The notes below the pieces were generated by a model. The model saw nothing but the letters and a program-made list of their open reading frames with translations, made no database searches and was not told the DNA's origin. From assembly GCF_003315175.1 (NCBI RefSeq), contig NZ_QNRQ01000020.1, positions 1 through 44,289 of the forward strand: DNA of 44,289 nt, written 5' to 3'. Position numbers and translations under genes: made by a program. Below, piece by piece: positions 18,154-27,337 of the stretch (the first letter of the stretch is position 1; every line of letters begins with the position of its first letter). The stretch is from Eoetvoesiella caeni (GTDB lineage Bacteria > Pseudomonadota > Gammaproteobacteria > Burkholderiales > Burkholderiaceae_B).

Positions 18154-18245
18154 AAGGCGCTTGTTTCGGCTTCAGCCTAAGCGCCTTGGGCGTTTGCCCG
18201 TTGCTTGCCGCGGGCTGCGCCATTGGCGTTGCCCGCAGCTTTTTC
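18154..18245 (+). terminator. Double hairpin terminator after the quinone oxidoreductase gene
   Basis: A first hairpin pairs AAGGCGCTT (18154-18162) with AAGCGCCTT (18179-18187), with an inner GGCT/AGCC stem. A second pairs GCGGGCTGCGCC (18210-18221) with GGCGTTGCCCGC (18225-18236) with one mismatch and is followed by TTTTT (18240-18244). The second has the form of a rho-independent terminator on the plus strand. Confidence 0.75.
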
Positions 18246-19125
18246 AGCTGCAGTTTTTCGTTGCCAGCGGCTGGCCGTGCTTGAAGCACTTCTTTTGCGC
18301 CTGCCCGTCTTTATACGTAAGGGTAGGGCCATCGGCACGGCCCGCTTTGTCCTGCATTTCGATGGCTGTCAGGGTCGCGCCGGTATACACGGTTCTTTCG
18401 ATCCGATTGCCCGCAACCGGACGCTTGAAAAAATACATCATGGGCTTTGTCGCGTCGATCTTTAGAATGGTTGCAGCAGAGACGCCGCTTTTCTCAAGAT
18501 GCTCGGCACTGGCCGTTATGCTGGGCGACTTCGCTGCCATAGCGGGCTTTTTCTTGTTGGCCGCGTCATTTGCCGCCGGTGCATCGACGGCTGTCCGGAG
18601 GTCGATCGTGTGTTGCGCCTTGCCGTCGACCACATGCAGCGTTACTTTGCCCTGCTGCCGCGACGCGCCCTGGTATGTCGGGCCCCACGCCTTGCGGTCT
18701 CTTTCATAGACCAGTTCGATATTTCCATCGGGTTTGCCGTTTTTACAGGCTGCAACGACTGGATGAAAAGCGGTATTTGCAAACGAATAGCCGTATTCCG
18801 AAACCTTGGCGGCTGGCGCGGCGGCAGTTTTTGGCTTGTTGTGCGTTTGGTCCGCCGAATCGATGGTTCCCGTCCAGTCGCGCAATTGCTCGTCTGAGAC
18901 CTTGCAGGGCCACTGCTTGGCAGGGTCGAACTTGAAGTAGTCGTCGGCATGGACGGCGTAGCGCTGGTATTCGGCATTGGCCTGCTCCAGCAATGCGGAC
19001 AGTGTTTCATTCTTGACCTTGGGAAGGTCCAGGGGCTCCGCCCATGCCAACGATGCACAGCCGGCGTAGCAAAGCATGGAAAAAACGACAGCACTGGTTC
19101 TTGGAACGACTCGTCCGATTGTCAT
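18244..19125 (-). CDS. Hypothetical secreted protein
   Basis: A 293-residue protein not assigned to a family. The N-terminus has a positively charged start, a hydrophobic stretch and a likely signal-peptidase I site after AWA (AWA-EP), so it is probably periplasmic. Cysteines occur near the middle (WPCKVSD, VAACKNG) and at the very end (KKCFKHG, KNCS), which could form disulfides. A middle Ala/Lys/Pro-rich linker (AANKKKPAMAAKSP) separates two parts. The C-terminal GPTLTYKDGQ faintly recalls a MORN-like beta hairpin. It stands alone on the minus strand, convergent with the quinone oxidoreductase gene. Codon use looks normal and it seems a real gene of unknown function. Confidence 0.75.
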   Translation of the reverse strand: MTIGRVVPRTSAVVFSMLCYAGCASLAWAEPLDLPKVKNETLSALLEQANAEYQRYAVHADDYFKFDPAKQWPCKVSDEQLRDWTGTIDSADQTHNKPKTAAAPAAKVSEYGYSFANTAFHPVVAACKNGKPDGNIELVYERDRKAWGPTYQGASRQQGKVTLHVVDGKAQHTIDLRTAVDAPAANDAANKKKPAMAAKSPSITASAEHLEKSGVSAATILKIDATKPMMYFFKRPVAGNRIERTVYTGATLTAIEMQDKAGRADGPTLTYKDGQAQKKCFKHGQPLATKNCS

Positions 19126-19509
19126 TTTTATTGTCTCGTTATTGGTTGTTTAATTCTGCTCGGCTACTTTATCACCAAGCGATGCCAAGTGGAGAAAAAT
19201 TCGCTGCTTGGGCTGTATTTTCCGTACTGCGGCACTGGATGCCGACACATGGTTGCATTGTCCGGCTTCGCTGCTCTTGGCGGACGATACGGGGCCATAC
19301 AGCGAGTTCTTGTTGTGGACTTTGTCCAGCGAGGTGGTCGTCCAGCCATTCTGCGCGATCGTGATGCCGGCGCCGTCATTGAAAGTGAAGTTTTTCGACT
19401 ACGGCTATGCGGCAGCGATAGATTTCGGCAAATTTAACGCCGCAGGCCGGCTCCCGCCGGGGGGGGGCGGGGAGTTCGGATGGCTTGGCGTTTGCCTGGC
19501 GCTAAAAAG
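19126..19509. other. 384-base intergenic region, no gene seen
   Basis: Open frames on both strands are short and without protein character. The stretch must hold the promoter of the hypothetical secreted protein gene (minus strand) and the end of the fbp transcript. A run of nine G residues lies at 19459-19467. No clear terminator or promoter was found. Confidence 0.5.
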
Positions 19510-20520
19510 CTAGTCTTCCATGTGATAGCGCGAAACGCGCTCGACTTCGTTTTTCGAACCCATGACGACGCCGATGCGTTGGTGCAGGGCGTTGGGCTGG
19601 GCATCCAGGATGCGCTGTTCGCCATCGGTGGCCGCGCCGCCGGCTTGTTCTACGATGAAGCTCATGGGGTTGGCTTCGTACATCAGGCGCAGCTTGCCTT
19701 TTTTGCCTGAGGGACGCTCGTCGCGCGGGTACATGAAGATGCCGCCGCGGGTCATGATGCGGTGTACGTCGGCAACCATCGAGGCTATCCAGCGCATGTT
19801 GTAGTTTTTCGCCAGGGGGCCGGTTTCGCCGGCCAGGCAGTCGTCGATATAGCGTTTGACCGGGCCTTCCCAGTGCCGCATATTGGACATGTTGATGGCG
19901 AACTCGCTGGTGTCTTGCGGGATGGTCATGCTTTCGGTGGTGAGTACCCAGGTGCCCATTTCGCGGTCCAGGGTAAAGCCCACGACCCCATTGCCGACAG
20001 TCAGCACCAGCATGCTTTGCGGCCCGTACACGGCATAGCCGGCGGCGACCTGCTGTGTGCCGGGTTGCAGGAAATCGGCTTCTTCGACTTCGCGTGTGCT
20101 GGCCGCCTCGGGGGCGCGCAATACCGAGAAGATCGTGCCGATGGAAACGTTGACGTCGATATTCGATGAGCCATCCAGGGGATCGAACAGCAGCAGATAG
20201 CCGCCTTTGGGGTATTCATTGGGAATGCGATGGATGGTTTCCATTTCTTCGGAAGCCATGGCCATCAGGTTGCCGCCCCATTCATTGGCCTCGAGCAGGA
20301 TTTCATTGGACAGCACGTCCAGCTTCTTTTGCACTTCGCCTTGTACGTTCTCGCTTTCCAGGCTGCCCAGCACGCCGCCCAAGGCGCCCTTGGTCACGGC
20401 GTGGCCTATGCCTTTGCAGGCGCGCGCCACAGTTTCGAGCAGTAGCCGCAGTTCGGCGGTGACGGCGTTGCCGTTGCGCTGTTGCTCGACAAGATATTGC
20501 GTGAGGGTTTTGCGTTTCAA
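19510..20520 (-). CDS. fbp: Fructose-1,6-bisphosphatase class 1
   Basis: A 336-residue gluconeogenic enzyme that removes the 1-phosphate of fructose 1,6-bisphosphate. The metal/substrate motif [19 protein letters not shown] and the segment [20 protein letters not shown] are diagnostic of class 1. Length fits the family. It starts 12 bases after the pepN stop, so the two genes probably share a transcript. Alcaligenaceae often rely on gluconeogenesis because they use organic and amino acids, which fits this gene. Confidence 0.97.
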   Translation of the reverse strand: MKRKTLTQYLVEQQRNGNAVTAELRLLLETVARACKGIGHAVTKGALGGVLGSLESENVQGEVQKKLDVLSNEILLEANEWGGNLMAMASEEMETIHRIPNEYPKGGYLLLFDPLDGSSNIDVNVSIGTIFSVLRAPEAASTREVEEADFLQPGTQQVAAGYAVYGPQSMLVLTVGNGVVGFTLDREMGTWVLTTESMTIPQDTSEFAINMSNMRHWEGPVKRYIDDCLAGETGPLAKNYNMRWIASMVADVHRIMTRGGIFMYPRDERPSGKKGKLRLMYEANPMSFIVEQAGGAATDGEQRILDAQPNALHQRIGVVMGSKNEVERVSRYHMED

Positions 20521-20532
20521 GTTGGACTCCTG

Positions 20533-23229
20533 CTAGATTTTCAAGGCTTTGGTCACGATCTCGGCGACATTGCGCGAGAGAGTGGGGTGTTGTTGGATGC
20601 GTTCGTAGCTTTGGCGAATGGCTTCGCGGTTGGCGGGAATATACCGCGACCAGTTATCGAATGCACGTGCCAGGCGGGCGGCGATTTCGGGATTCATGTC
20701 GTTCAGGGCAATTACCTGGTCGGCCCAGAACTCGTAGCCTTCGGAGGTATGTGCGCCTTGCAGATTATTCATGCAAAACTGGAAAATCAGCGAACGGGCG
20801 CGGTTGGGATTGCGCAAGGTGAATGCCGGGTGCTGCATCAGGGTGCGCACGGTGGACACGCGGGTGGAGGGCGCGGTGGCCTGGACGGTGAACCAGCGGT
20901 CGATGACCAACGGATTGTGCTGCCATTGCTCGTAAAAGTGCTGCAGCGCCTGCGCGCCGGCCGAGGCGTCTTGCTGGTTGACCAGGGCGGCAAGCCCGCC
21001 CATGCGGTCGGTCATATTGCGCGCTTCATAGTATTGCCTGGATGCCAAGTCCGTTGCTTGCGGATGATTGCCTGCAGCCAGATACGCCAGCGCCAGGTTT
21101 TTCAGTGAGCGCAGGCCGGCTTGCAGGCCGTTCGGACTGTAAGGAGCAGAGGTGCCGGAGTCGGCGCTATGCAAGGCTTCCAACCAGAGCGGCGCCAGCT
21201 CCCGGCCGAGCGTTTCGCGCAGATGGCGGCGGGCGCCGGCTACGGCTGCCGGATCCATGGGAAGCGTTTTCTCCAACAAGATTTTTTCGCCCGGCAAGGT
21301 CAGCGCCCGGCTGCGGTAGGCGGGCGTAAGCTGCTGGTCCTGCAGCACGGCGCGCCAGGATTCGATGAATTCCGGGTCGACGTCCAACGGCGCTTTGGCT
21401 TGAATGGCGGCGACCAGCTTCAGCAACTGCCGGGTGGCCAGTTCCTGGCCTGCTTCCCAGCGGGCGAAGGGGTCGCTGTCGTGCTGGGCCAGCAAGGCCA
21501 GTTGGGCAGTCGAGTAAGCATAATCGACAATGACCGGAGCCGAGAAATTACGCAGCAAAGAGGGGATGGGCTGGCTGGGAATATTGCCGAATTCCCACGT
21601 CTGCCGGCGCGTATCCAATTCGAGCACAACGGTGTCCAACTGCTTGCCTTCGTGCTTCAGGCTGATGCCGTTGCCGTGTTCGTCCAGCAAGCCCAGAGCG
21701 AACGGGATGAGCAAAGGCGGCTTTTCAGACTGGGGCTCGCGCAGCTTCTCGATGCCGACCGGCTCGCAATGCTGGCTTAGTGTAATGCGGCAGGATTTGG
21801 CCGCTGCGTTGTAGTCCAGTTCGACCTTGACGCGAGGCGTGCCGGCTTGCGAATACCATTGCCGGAAGACCTTCAGGTCTTTGCCGGGATTCTGCTTGAT
21901 ATAGACGGACTCCATAGCGTTGACGAAGTCGTCGCAGGTCACCGCCGAGCCATCGTGGCGACGGAAGTATTCGTCCATGCCGGCGCGGAATCCGCTTTCG
22001 CCAAGCAGTGTGTGCTGCATGCGGATGACTTCAGCGCCTTTTTCGTAGACCGTGGCGGTATAGAAGTTGCCGATTTCCTGATAGCTTTCGGGGCGGATAG
22101 GGTGGGCCATGGGGCCAGCGTCTTCGGGGAACTGGGCAGTCCGCAGGGCGGTGACGTCGTCGATGCGTTTGACGGCGCGCGCGCTGGCGGCTTCGCCCTG
22201 GGTCAAACCGTGGGCCATCATGTCGGCAGAAAATTCCTGATCGCGAAAGACGGTAAGGCCTTCTTTTAGCGAAAGCTGGAACCAGTCGCGGCAGGTAACG
22301 CGGTTGCCTGTCCAGTTATGGAAGTATTCATGTCCGATCACGCCTTCAATGGCATGGTAGCTGGCATCGGTAGCCGTATCGGGGTCGGCCAGTACATAGG
22401 ACGAATTGAAAACATTGAGGCCCTTGTTTTCCATGGCGCCCATATTGAAGTCGCGGGCTGCGACCACCATGAAGCGATCCAAATCCAGCTCCAGGCCAAA
22501 GCGCGTTTCATCCCATTTGACGGCCCGCGCCAGGCTGTCCAGGGCCCACTCGGTTTTGTCTTCAGAGCCCCGGTCGCTGTAGACCTGGAGCAGGGCATCG
22601 CGTCCGCTTGCCGTCTGGATAGCCTGCTCCCGGCAACTGAAGTCGCCCGCAACCAGCGCGAACAAATAGCTGGGCTTGGGGTGCGGATCTTCCCAGATGG
22701 CCTGGTGGCGGCCGTCCGGTAAATCCTGGCTTTCCAGCAGATTGCCGTTGGATAGCAGCAAGGGATAACGCGCTTTGTCGCCGCGCAGGGTGACGCGATA
22801 GCGCGACATGACGTCGGGGCGGTCCGGAAACCAGGTAATGCGGCGAAAGCCTTCGGCTTCGCATTGTGTGAACAAATTGTTGCCCGACACATACAAACCC
22901 ATAAGGGTAGAATTTTGCGCCGGTTTGCATAGGCTTACAACTTCAAGGGTAATGGCAGCTTCGGTCGGGAAAACTGTAAGCGTTTCTTCGTTGAGCTGGT
23001 AGTCGCCCGCATCCAGCTTGCGTCCGTTCAGCACCACGGATTCCAGTGCCAGGTCTTCCCCATTCAGGACCAGGGGGCTGCCTTCGGCCCCGACACGCTC
23101 GAACGAAAGCTTGCTGGTGACCCGGCTTTGAACGTCGTCCAGATCGAAAACGAGTTCGACCTGAGGCAGCCGATAGGGGTAGGGCTGATAATCGTGGCGG
23201 GAAATAGTGGGTGCTGTATCAGTACGCAT
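20533..23229 (-). CDS. pepN: Aminopeptidase N
   Basis: An 898-residue M1-family zinc metallopeptidase that removes N-terminal residues from peptides in the cytoplasm. The substrate-binding GAMEN lies at residues 264-268. The zinc site is H300-E-Y-F-H304 with E323 (LSLKEG). The C-terminal domains typical of the PepN type are complete. Length is close to the E. coli enzyme (870). The ATG ending at 23229 is chosen because family similarity starts there; the frame extends 28 codons further upstream across a palindrome. It is followed after 12 bases by fbp. Confidence 0.96.
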   Translation of the reverse strand: MRTDTAPTISRHDYQPYPYRLPQVELVFDLDDVQSRVTSKLSFERVGAEGSPLVLNGEDLALESVVLNGRKLDAGDYQLNEETLTVFPTEAAITLEVVSLCKPAQNSTLMGLYVSGNNLFTQCEAEGFRRITWFPDRPDVMSRYRVTLRGDKARYPLLLSNGNLLESQDLPDGRHQAIWEDPHPKPSYLFALVAGDFSCREQAIQTASGRDALLQVYSDRGSEDKTEWALDSLARAVKWDETRFGLELDLDRFMVVAARDFNMGAMENKGLNVFNSSYVLADPDTATDASYHAIEGVIGHEYFHNWTGNRVTCRDWFQLSLKEGLTVFRDQEFSADMMAHGLTQGEAASARAVKRIDDVTALRTAQFPEDAGPMAHPIRPESYQEIGNFYTATVYEKGAEVIRMQHTLLGESGFRAGMDEYFRRHDGSAVTCDDFVNAMESVYIKQNPGKDLKVFRQWYSQAGTPRVKVELDYNAAAKSCRITLSQHCEPVGIEKLREPQSEKPPLLIPFALGLLDEHGNGISLKHEGKQLDTVVLELDTRRQTWEFGNIPSQPIPSLLRNFSAPVIVDYAYSTAQLALLAQHDSDPFARWEAGQELATRQLLKLVAAIQAKAPLDVDPEFIESWRAVLQDQQLTPAYRSRALTLPGEKILLEKTLPMDPAAVAGARRHLRETLGRELAPLWLEALHSADSGTSAPYSPNGLQAGLRSLKNLALAYLAAGNHPQATDLASRQYYEARNMTDRMGGLAALVNQQDASAGAQALQHFYEQWQHNPLVIDRWFTVQATAPSTRVSTVRTLMQHPAFTLRNPNRARSLIFQFCMNNLQGAHTSEGYEFWADQVIALNDMNPEIAARLARAFDNWSRYIPANREAIRQSYERIQQHPTLSRNVAEIVTKALKI

Positions 23230-23304
23230 GGCAAAAACCTGATCGATTCGTGAAAATTCAGTATCCCTATTGTAATGTTTGCGCAATGGGGAGTTTTTGT
23301 GAGG

Positions 23305-23330
23305 ATAATGCAACCTTAGGCTTGCATTAT
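23305..23330. promoter_or_regulatory. Palindrome in the pepN-lipoprotein divergent promoter region
   Basis: ATAATGCAA (23305-23313) and its exact complement TTGCATTAT (23322-23330) flank CCTTAGGC. Nine perfect pairs in a divergent promoter region suggest an operator for an unknown regulator. There is no T run that would make it a terminator. Confidence 0.45.
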
Positions 23331-23379
23331 GGTCTTATGTAGAACGGCGGATTCCGTTATATAAAGTGCAGGAGCGCTT

Positions 23380-24030
23380 ATGTTGCATTTTTTCGGGCAA
23401 AAATTAATTTCGTCCTGGCGGGCTGCGATGGTGCTGGCCTGCATGGCCATTCTGGCCGGTTGCGCGGCCCCGACTTGGTCGGCGCGGGTCACCAGTTTTG
23501 AACAATGGCCGCCGGACGCAGCGGGCAAGACCTACCATATTGTCCCCGAGTCCGGGCAGACGGGTAATCTTGAATATCAAACCTATTCCGACATGATACG
23601 CGCCAATATCGGGCGCACAGGCCTGGTAGAAGCGCAGCCGGGCCAGAAAGCGCGATTCAATGTGTCTTTCGATTATGGCAATCCAGTAACCCAAACTTGG
23701 GTTCAGCAATATGCCGATCCTTATTTTTATAATGGTTTCGGGCCGGGGTTTGGGCCTTGGGGCGGGTATTACGGAGGCGGCTGGGGCGGTGGCGTTTTTT
23801 ATTCGCCGCCTGTAGTGAACGTACCGGTGCAGGTATATAAAAATACGCTGACCGTAATCATCAAGGATAATGCGCGCAACGGCGTCGAGGTGTATCGATC
23901 CAGCGCGGTCAGCGCTTCTTCCCACGATAATCTATTGAATGTCATGCCGTATTTGACTCGTGCGGTTTTCGACGGCTTTCCGGGCAATAACGGGCAGCAG
24001 CGGGAAATCCGCTACGAGCGGCAACGTTAA
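23380..24030 (+). CDS. DUF4136-family outer-membrane lipoprotein
   Basis: A 216-residue predicted lipoprotein. The signal peptide ends in the lipobox LAGC with C28 as the lipidated residue. A DUF4136-like domain follows, with YQTYSDMIRANIGRTGLVEA early and NLLNVMPYLTRAVFDGFPG at the end. A Gly/Tyr/Trp-rich, probably disordered insert (GFGPGFGPWGGYYGGGW) lies in the middle. Function of the family is unknown. The ATG at 23380 follows AGGAG with close spacing. It is divergent from pepN and ends at a bidirectional terminator shared with H-NS. Confidence 0.85.
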   Translation: MLHFFGQKLISSWRAAMVLACMAILAGCAAPTWSARVTSFEQWPPDAAGKTYHIVPESGQTGNLEYQTYSDMIRANIGRTGLVEAQPGQKARFNVSFDYGNPVTQTWVQQYADPYFYNGFGPGFGPWGGYYGGGWGGGVFYSPPVVNVPVQVYKNTLTVIIKDNARNGVEVYRSSAVSASSHDNLLNVMPYLTRAVFDGFPGNNGQQREIRYERQR

Positions 24031-24035
24031 CGAAG

Positions 24036-24066
24036 AAAATGCCCGGCAGTACATGCCGGGCATTTT
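24036..24066. terminator. Bidirectional rho-independent terminator
   Basis: AAAATGCCCGGCA (24036-24048) pairs perfectly with TGCCGGGCATTTT (24054-24066) around a five-base loop. The flanking A and T tracts let it act for both the plus-strand lipoprotein gene and the minus-strand H-NS gene that converge here. Confidence 0.93.
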
Positions 24067-24071
24067 GACGA

Positions 24072-24437
24072 TTATTTATTGATCAGAAAATCGTCGCGGG
24101 TTTTGCCCTGGGCCAGAGCATCGGCCAGCCAGCGCGGCGCTTTGCCTCGGCCGGTCCAGGTATCGCCAGTGTCGGGATGGCGATATTTGGGCGGTACGGT
24201 GCGCCTGGCTTGGGGCGGCTCGGCATTGTTTTCGGCTTTGCGGCGCGCGGCGGCTGGCTTTTTGGCCAGGGCGGCAGCCAGTTCGTCGGGGCTAATGTCA
24301 TATTCACGCATAGATTGGATAATCGACGCAATAATAGGATTGCGCTGTTTGGCTTGAAGCGCTTTAGCCTGTTTTTGTAGGCGGGTAATTTCTTTTTCGA
24401 TTTTTAATTGAAGGGCAGCGTAATTGTCACGCGTCAT
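24072..24437 (-). CDS. H-NS-family nucleoid protein
   Basis: A 121-residue H-NS-like protein of the short betaproteobacterial (Bordetella BpH3-type) class. An N-terminal coiled-coil oligomerisation region (about residues 1-50) and a Lys/Ala/Pro linker come first. The C-terminal DNA-binding motif YRHPDTGDTWTGRGKAPRWL holds the TGRGKAP AT-hook-like core. Such proteins silence AT-rich, often foreign DNA. The 186 bases upstream are strikingly AT-rich for this genome, which would suit autoregulation. It ends at a terminator shared with the lipoprotein gene. Confidence 0.93.
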   Translation of the reverse strand: MTRDNYAALQLKIEKEITRLQKQAKALQAKQRNPIIASIIQSMREYDISPDELAAALAKKPAAARRKAENNAEPPQARRTVPPKYRHPDTGDTWTGRGKAPRWLADALAQGKTRDDFLINK

Positions 24438-24623
24438 TCGTTATTCCTTGCTAGGACTGGTGAAGATAATATTGCGGATTAATTCAAAATCGGCAGCAAC
24501 TGCAAATGGTATTACAGAAATGCCGCGGGTTGCAAAGTTTTGTTTCTCGCCCGTTTAAATATAAACATATTATTATTTCAATCAGATACAAAGACCGATT
24601 AACTCTTAAATCATAGAACTGAC

Positions 24624-25442
24624 ATGCTTGCACTTAAGGAAGACTTCCGGGTAGCCGCGGTCCAAACCGTTTCGTCCACATCGCTGGAGCAAAATCTGAA
24701 ACAGGCGGGCAGCCTGATTGCGGAGGCGGCCGCCGATGGAGCCCAACTAATTGCCTTGCCTGAGTATTTTTGCCTGATGGGCCGGCATGATCGCGATAAA
24801 GTCACGCTGCGCGAGGTTGTCGGGGACGGGCCGATTCAAAATTTTCTAAGCCAGCAGGCTCGGCGGCATGGAGTTTGGCTGGTGGGGGGCACCTTGCCCC
24901 TTGTTAGCCCCGATTCTGACCGCATATATAACACCAGCATGGTGTATGACCCCGAAGGCAACTTCGTCGCCCGCTACGACAAGATTCATTTGTTCGGATT
25001 CACCAAGGGCGATGAGTCCTACGACGAATCCGTATCGATCCGGCCTGGTGAAAACAGCCCCCAGGTTTTTGAGACGCCCTGCGGCAGGGTGGGGTTGTCC
25101 ATCTGTTATGACCTGCGTTTTCCCGAGTTGTTTCGGGCTTTCGGCGAGGTCAGCCTGATTGTTTTGCCGGCGGCATTTACTTATACGACAGGGTCGGCGC
25201 ACTGGGAAGTTCTGTTGCGCGCAAGGGCTATCGAGAATCAATGCTATGTGCTTGCGCCGGCACAGGGGGGCAAGCATGAAAACGGCCGGCGCACCTGGGG
25301 ACATTCTGTTCTAATTGATCCATGGGGCAATATTGTCGCCGACCTTGCGGAAGGCCCGGGGTTCGTGGCGGGCAATATCAGCCAACAACGAATGGCCGAG
25401 GTGCGCCAGGCCTTGCCGGCCTTGATGCATCGTACGATGTAA
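24624..25442 (+). CDS. Nitrilase-superfamily amidase (Nit1/Nit2-like carbon-nitrogen hydrolase)
   Basis: A 272-residue carbon-nitrogen hydrolase. The Glu-Lys-Cys triad is visible as E47 (LPEYFC), K120 (YDKIHLF) and C161 ([11 protein letters not shown]). The [21 protein letters not shown] segment and the [14 protein letters not shown] loop match the group that includes deaminated-glutathione amidase and omega-amidase. A metabolite-repair role is therefore likely but not proven. It is followed after 23 bases by tldD, a pairing common in betaproteobacteria. It is transcribed away from the H-NS gene. Confidence 0.92.
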   Translation: MLALKEDFRVAAVQTVSSTSLEQNLKQAGSLIAEAAADGAQLIALPEYFCLMGRHDRDKVTLREVVGDGPIQNFLSQQARRHGVWLVGGTLPLVSPDSDRIYNTSMVYDPEGNFVARYDKIHLFGFTKGDESYDESVSIRPGENSPQVFETPCGRVGLSICYDLRFPELFRAFGEVSLIVLPAAFTYTTGSAHWEVLLRARAIENQCYVLAPAQGGKHENGRRTWGHSVLIDPWGNIVADLAEGPGFVAGNISQQRMAEVRQALPALMHRTM

Positions 25443-25465
25443 ACGTTTATATACGGTACTTTTTT

Positions 25466-26923
25466 ATGAAAATCGCAGACCCTTCCATTAGTGCACTGGC
25501 TACGGCTAAATCTGTTTTGCTGGACCCCTGGGGGCTGACCGAGTCGGACATGGCGCGCGCGCTGGGTGAAATATTCACGCACAAAGTCGATTACGCGGAC
25601 TTGTATTTTCAGTACACGCGCAGCGAGGGCTGGAGTCTGGAAGAAGGCATAGTCAAGACCGGCAGTTTTTCCATCGGCCAGGGCGTGGGCGTGCGCGCCC
25701 TCAGCGGCGAGAAAACCGCCTTCGCTTATTCTGACACTCTGTCCAGCGACGCTTTGCTGTCTTCGGCCAGGGCGGTGCGCACCATCGCCCGTCAGGGCGC
25801 GGGCCGCCAAAAGATCATTACGCCGGGCAAGGATGCCGCCCATGCGCTGTATCCGGCCATCGACCCGTTGAACACCTTGTCGGCCCCTGAAAAAGTTGCG
25901 CTACTCGAGCGCCTTGAGGCAATGGCACGTGCGGCCGACCCGCACATCATTCAGGTGATGGCGGGTCTGGGTATGGAGTACGACGTGGTGCTGATTGCCG
26001 GCAGCGACGGACGCCTGGCCGCCGACGTGCGTCCTTTGGTGCGCTTGTCGCTAACCGTTATTGCCGAGCGCGACGGGCGCCGCGAAATGGGGCATGGGGG
26101 CGGCGGCGGCCGCACGGGCCTGGATTATTTCACCGACGATATCCTGCGTTCTTATGTGCAGCGCGCCACCCACGAGGCTTTGGTCAATCTAGAGGCCCGT
26201 CCGGCCCCGGCTGGCGAGATGACGGTCGTCCTGGGCTCGGGCTGGCCCGGCATTTTGCTGCACGAAGCGGTGGGGCATGGCCTTGAAGGCGACTTCAACC
26301 GAAAAGGATCGAGTGTGTTTTCAGGCCGCATTGGCGAGCGGGTAGCTTCCAAAGGCGTCACAGTGGTCGACGACGGCACATTGGCTGATCGCCGCGGGTC
26401 GCTCAATATCGACGACGAAGGCAATCGCACCCAGCGCAATGTGCTGATTGAAGACGGCATACTCAAAGGCTATATGCAGGACTCGCTGAATGCTCGCCTG
26501 ATGAAAACGGCTGTTACCGGCAATGGGCGGCGCGAGTCGTTCGCGCATTTGCCGATGCCGCGCATGACCAATACATATATGTTGTCGGGCAAAGAGGCGC
26601 CGGAAGCCGTCTTGGCTTCGGTGAAAAAGGGCTTGTACGCCGCCAATTTCGGCGGCGGACAGGTTGATATCACCAGCGGCAAGTTCGTGTTTTCGGCCTC
26701 CGAGGCCTATATGATCGAAAACGGCAAAATAACCTATCCGGTGAAGGGCGCAACGCTTATCGGCAGCGGCCCTGAAGCAATGACGCGTGTCAGCATGATA
26801 GGCAACGATATGCAACTGGATTCGGGCGTGGGCACTTGCGGGAAAGAAGGTCAAAGCGTACCCGTGGGCGTTGGAATGCCTACGATCCGCATGGATGGCT
26901 TGACGGTGGGCGGCACGGCCTAG
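25466..26923 (+). CDS. tldD: Metalloprotease TldD
   Basis: A 485-residue subunit of the TldD/TldE (PmbA) zinc protease, which degrades unfolded peptides and processes some peptide antibiotics. The metal-binding helix HEAVGH lies at residues 266-271, followed by [20 protein letters not shown]. The C-terminal [20 protein letters not shown] is typical. The partner gene tldE/pmbA is not in this window. The ATG at 25466 fits the family start and lies 23 bases after the nitrilase gene; the frame is open further upstream inside that gene but lacks family similarity. Confidence 0.96.
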   Translation: MKIADPSISALATAKSVLLDPWGLTESDMARALGEIFTHKVDYADLYFQYTRSEGWSLEEGIVKTGSFSIGQGVGVRALSGEKTAFAYSDTLSSDALLSSARAVRTIARQGAGRQKIITPGKDAAHALYPAIDPLNTLSAPEKVALLERLEAMARAADPHIIQVMAGLGMEYDVVLIAGSDGRLAADVRPLVRLSLTVIAERDGRREMGHGGGGGRTGLDYFTDDILRSYVQRATHEALVNLEARPAPAGEMTVVLGSGWPGILLHEAVGHGLEGDFNRKGSSVFSGRIGERVASKGVTVVDDGTLADRRGSLNIDDEGNRTQRNVLIEDGILKGYMQDSLNARLMKTAVTGNGRRESFAHLPMPRMTNTYMLSGKEAPEAVLASVKKGLYAANFGGGQVDITSGKFVFSASEAYMIENGKITYPVKGATLIGSGPEAMTRVSMIGNDMQLDSGVGTCGKEGQSVPVGVGMPTIRMDGLTVGGTA

Positions 26924-27259
26924 TTCTGTTGACGAAGGTTCTTTACACGTGGCGCCGCGGGCGGGGACTGATTGTTCTCCTCGTGACTGGTTCGGCGCCC
27001 CGCGCGCCGAACCGGTCTCCAGGGCCGGCACGCCCTGCCTTCCCCGCCACCGGCGTGTTTATCCCGCTATCCGCGGCAATGCAGACGGCGCCAGCATCAA
27101 GCAGGGCATCAGGACATCAAGAGAGAAGATCGGCATATTCATGTCCCTGTAATCCGTTGTTACAAACTATCAGGCTCAAGGCATTTCTCCTCGCCACCGC
27201 TATAGCCAATCACCCCAAAAACTCCCCGCCATAACACCCAAATTCGCCCAGTACCACTG
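26924..27259. other. Intergenic region between tldD and ectR, no gene seen
   Basis: About 340 bases with short, unconvincing open frames only. It contains the strong hairpin at 26985-27017 and leads into the ectR promoter. The gene-free stretch marks the boundary between the housekeeping genes and the ectoine island. Confidence 0.5.
26985..27017. terminator. Strong hairpin after tldD (terminator-like, no T tract)
   Basis: GACTGGTTCGGCGC (26985-26998) pairs with GCGCCGAACCGGTC (27004-27017) over 14 positions with one G-U pair and a five-base loop. No run of T follows on either side, so it may be a processing or 3'-end stabilising structure rather than a true intrinsic terminator. Confidence 0.5.
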
Positions 27260-27288
27260 TTGACACGATTAGTTCATGGGCATATGAT
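27260..27288 (+). promoter_or_regulatory. Promoter of the ectR-ectABCD operon
   Basis: Consensus -35 TTGACA (27260-27265), a 17-base spacer, then TATGAT (27283-27288). This is the best sigma-70 promoter in the window. It stands 50 bases upstream of the ectR start, and the predicted transcription start falls inside the operator directly downstream. Confidence 0.78.
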
Positions 27289-27320
27289 TTCAGTTCAAAT
27301 CAATTTAGTTGAACTGAATT
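27287..27320. promoter_or_regulatory. Operator cluster at the ectR promoter (candidate EctR sites)
   Basis: Two elements overlap. TTCAGTTCAA (27289-27298) and its exact complement TTGAACTGAA (27309-27318) form 10-bp arms around 10 bases. Inside this, AATTTAGTTGAACTGAATT (27302-27320) is a 19-bp palindrome with one mismatch. The half-site reads ATTYAGTT. Placement over the transcription start fits repression by EctR, and the known methanotroph EctR1 site (ATTTAGT-type half-sites, from memory) is similar. The 14-mer ATTTCAGTTCAAAT at 27287-27300 recurs exactly upstream of ehuB. Confidence 0.65.
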
Positions 27321-27337
27321 ACCGAATTTTTCGCTAC

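Noticed and set aside
19459-19467. Run of nine G as a phase-variable switch
   Set aside because: It lies in a gene-free region with no promoter or start codon whose spacing it could alter convincingly.
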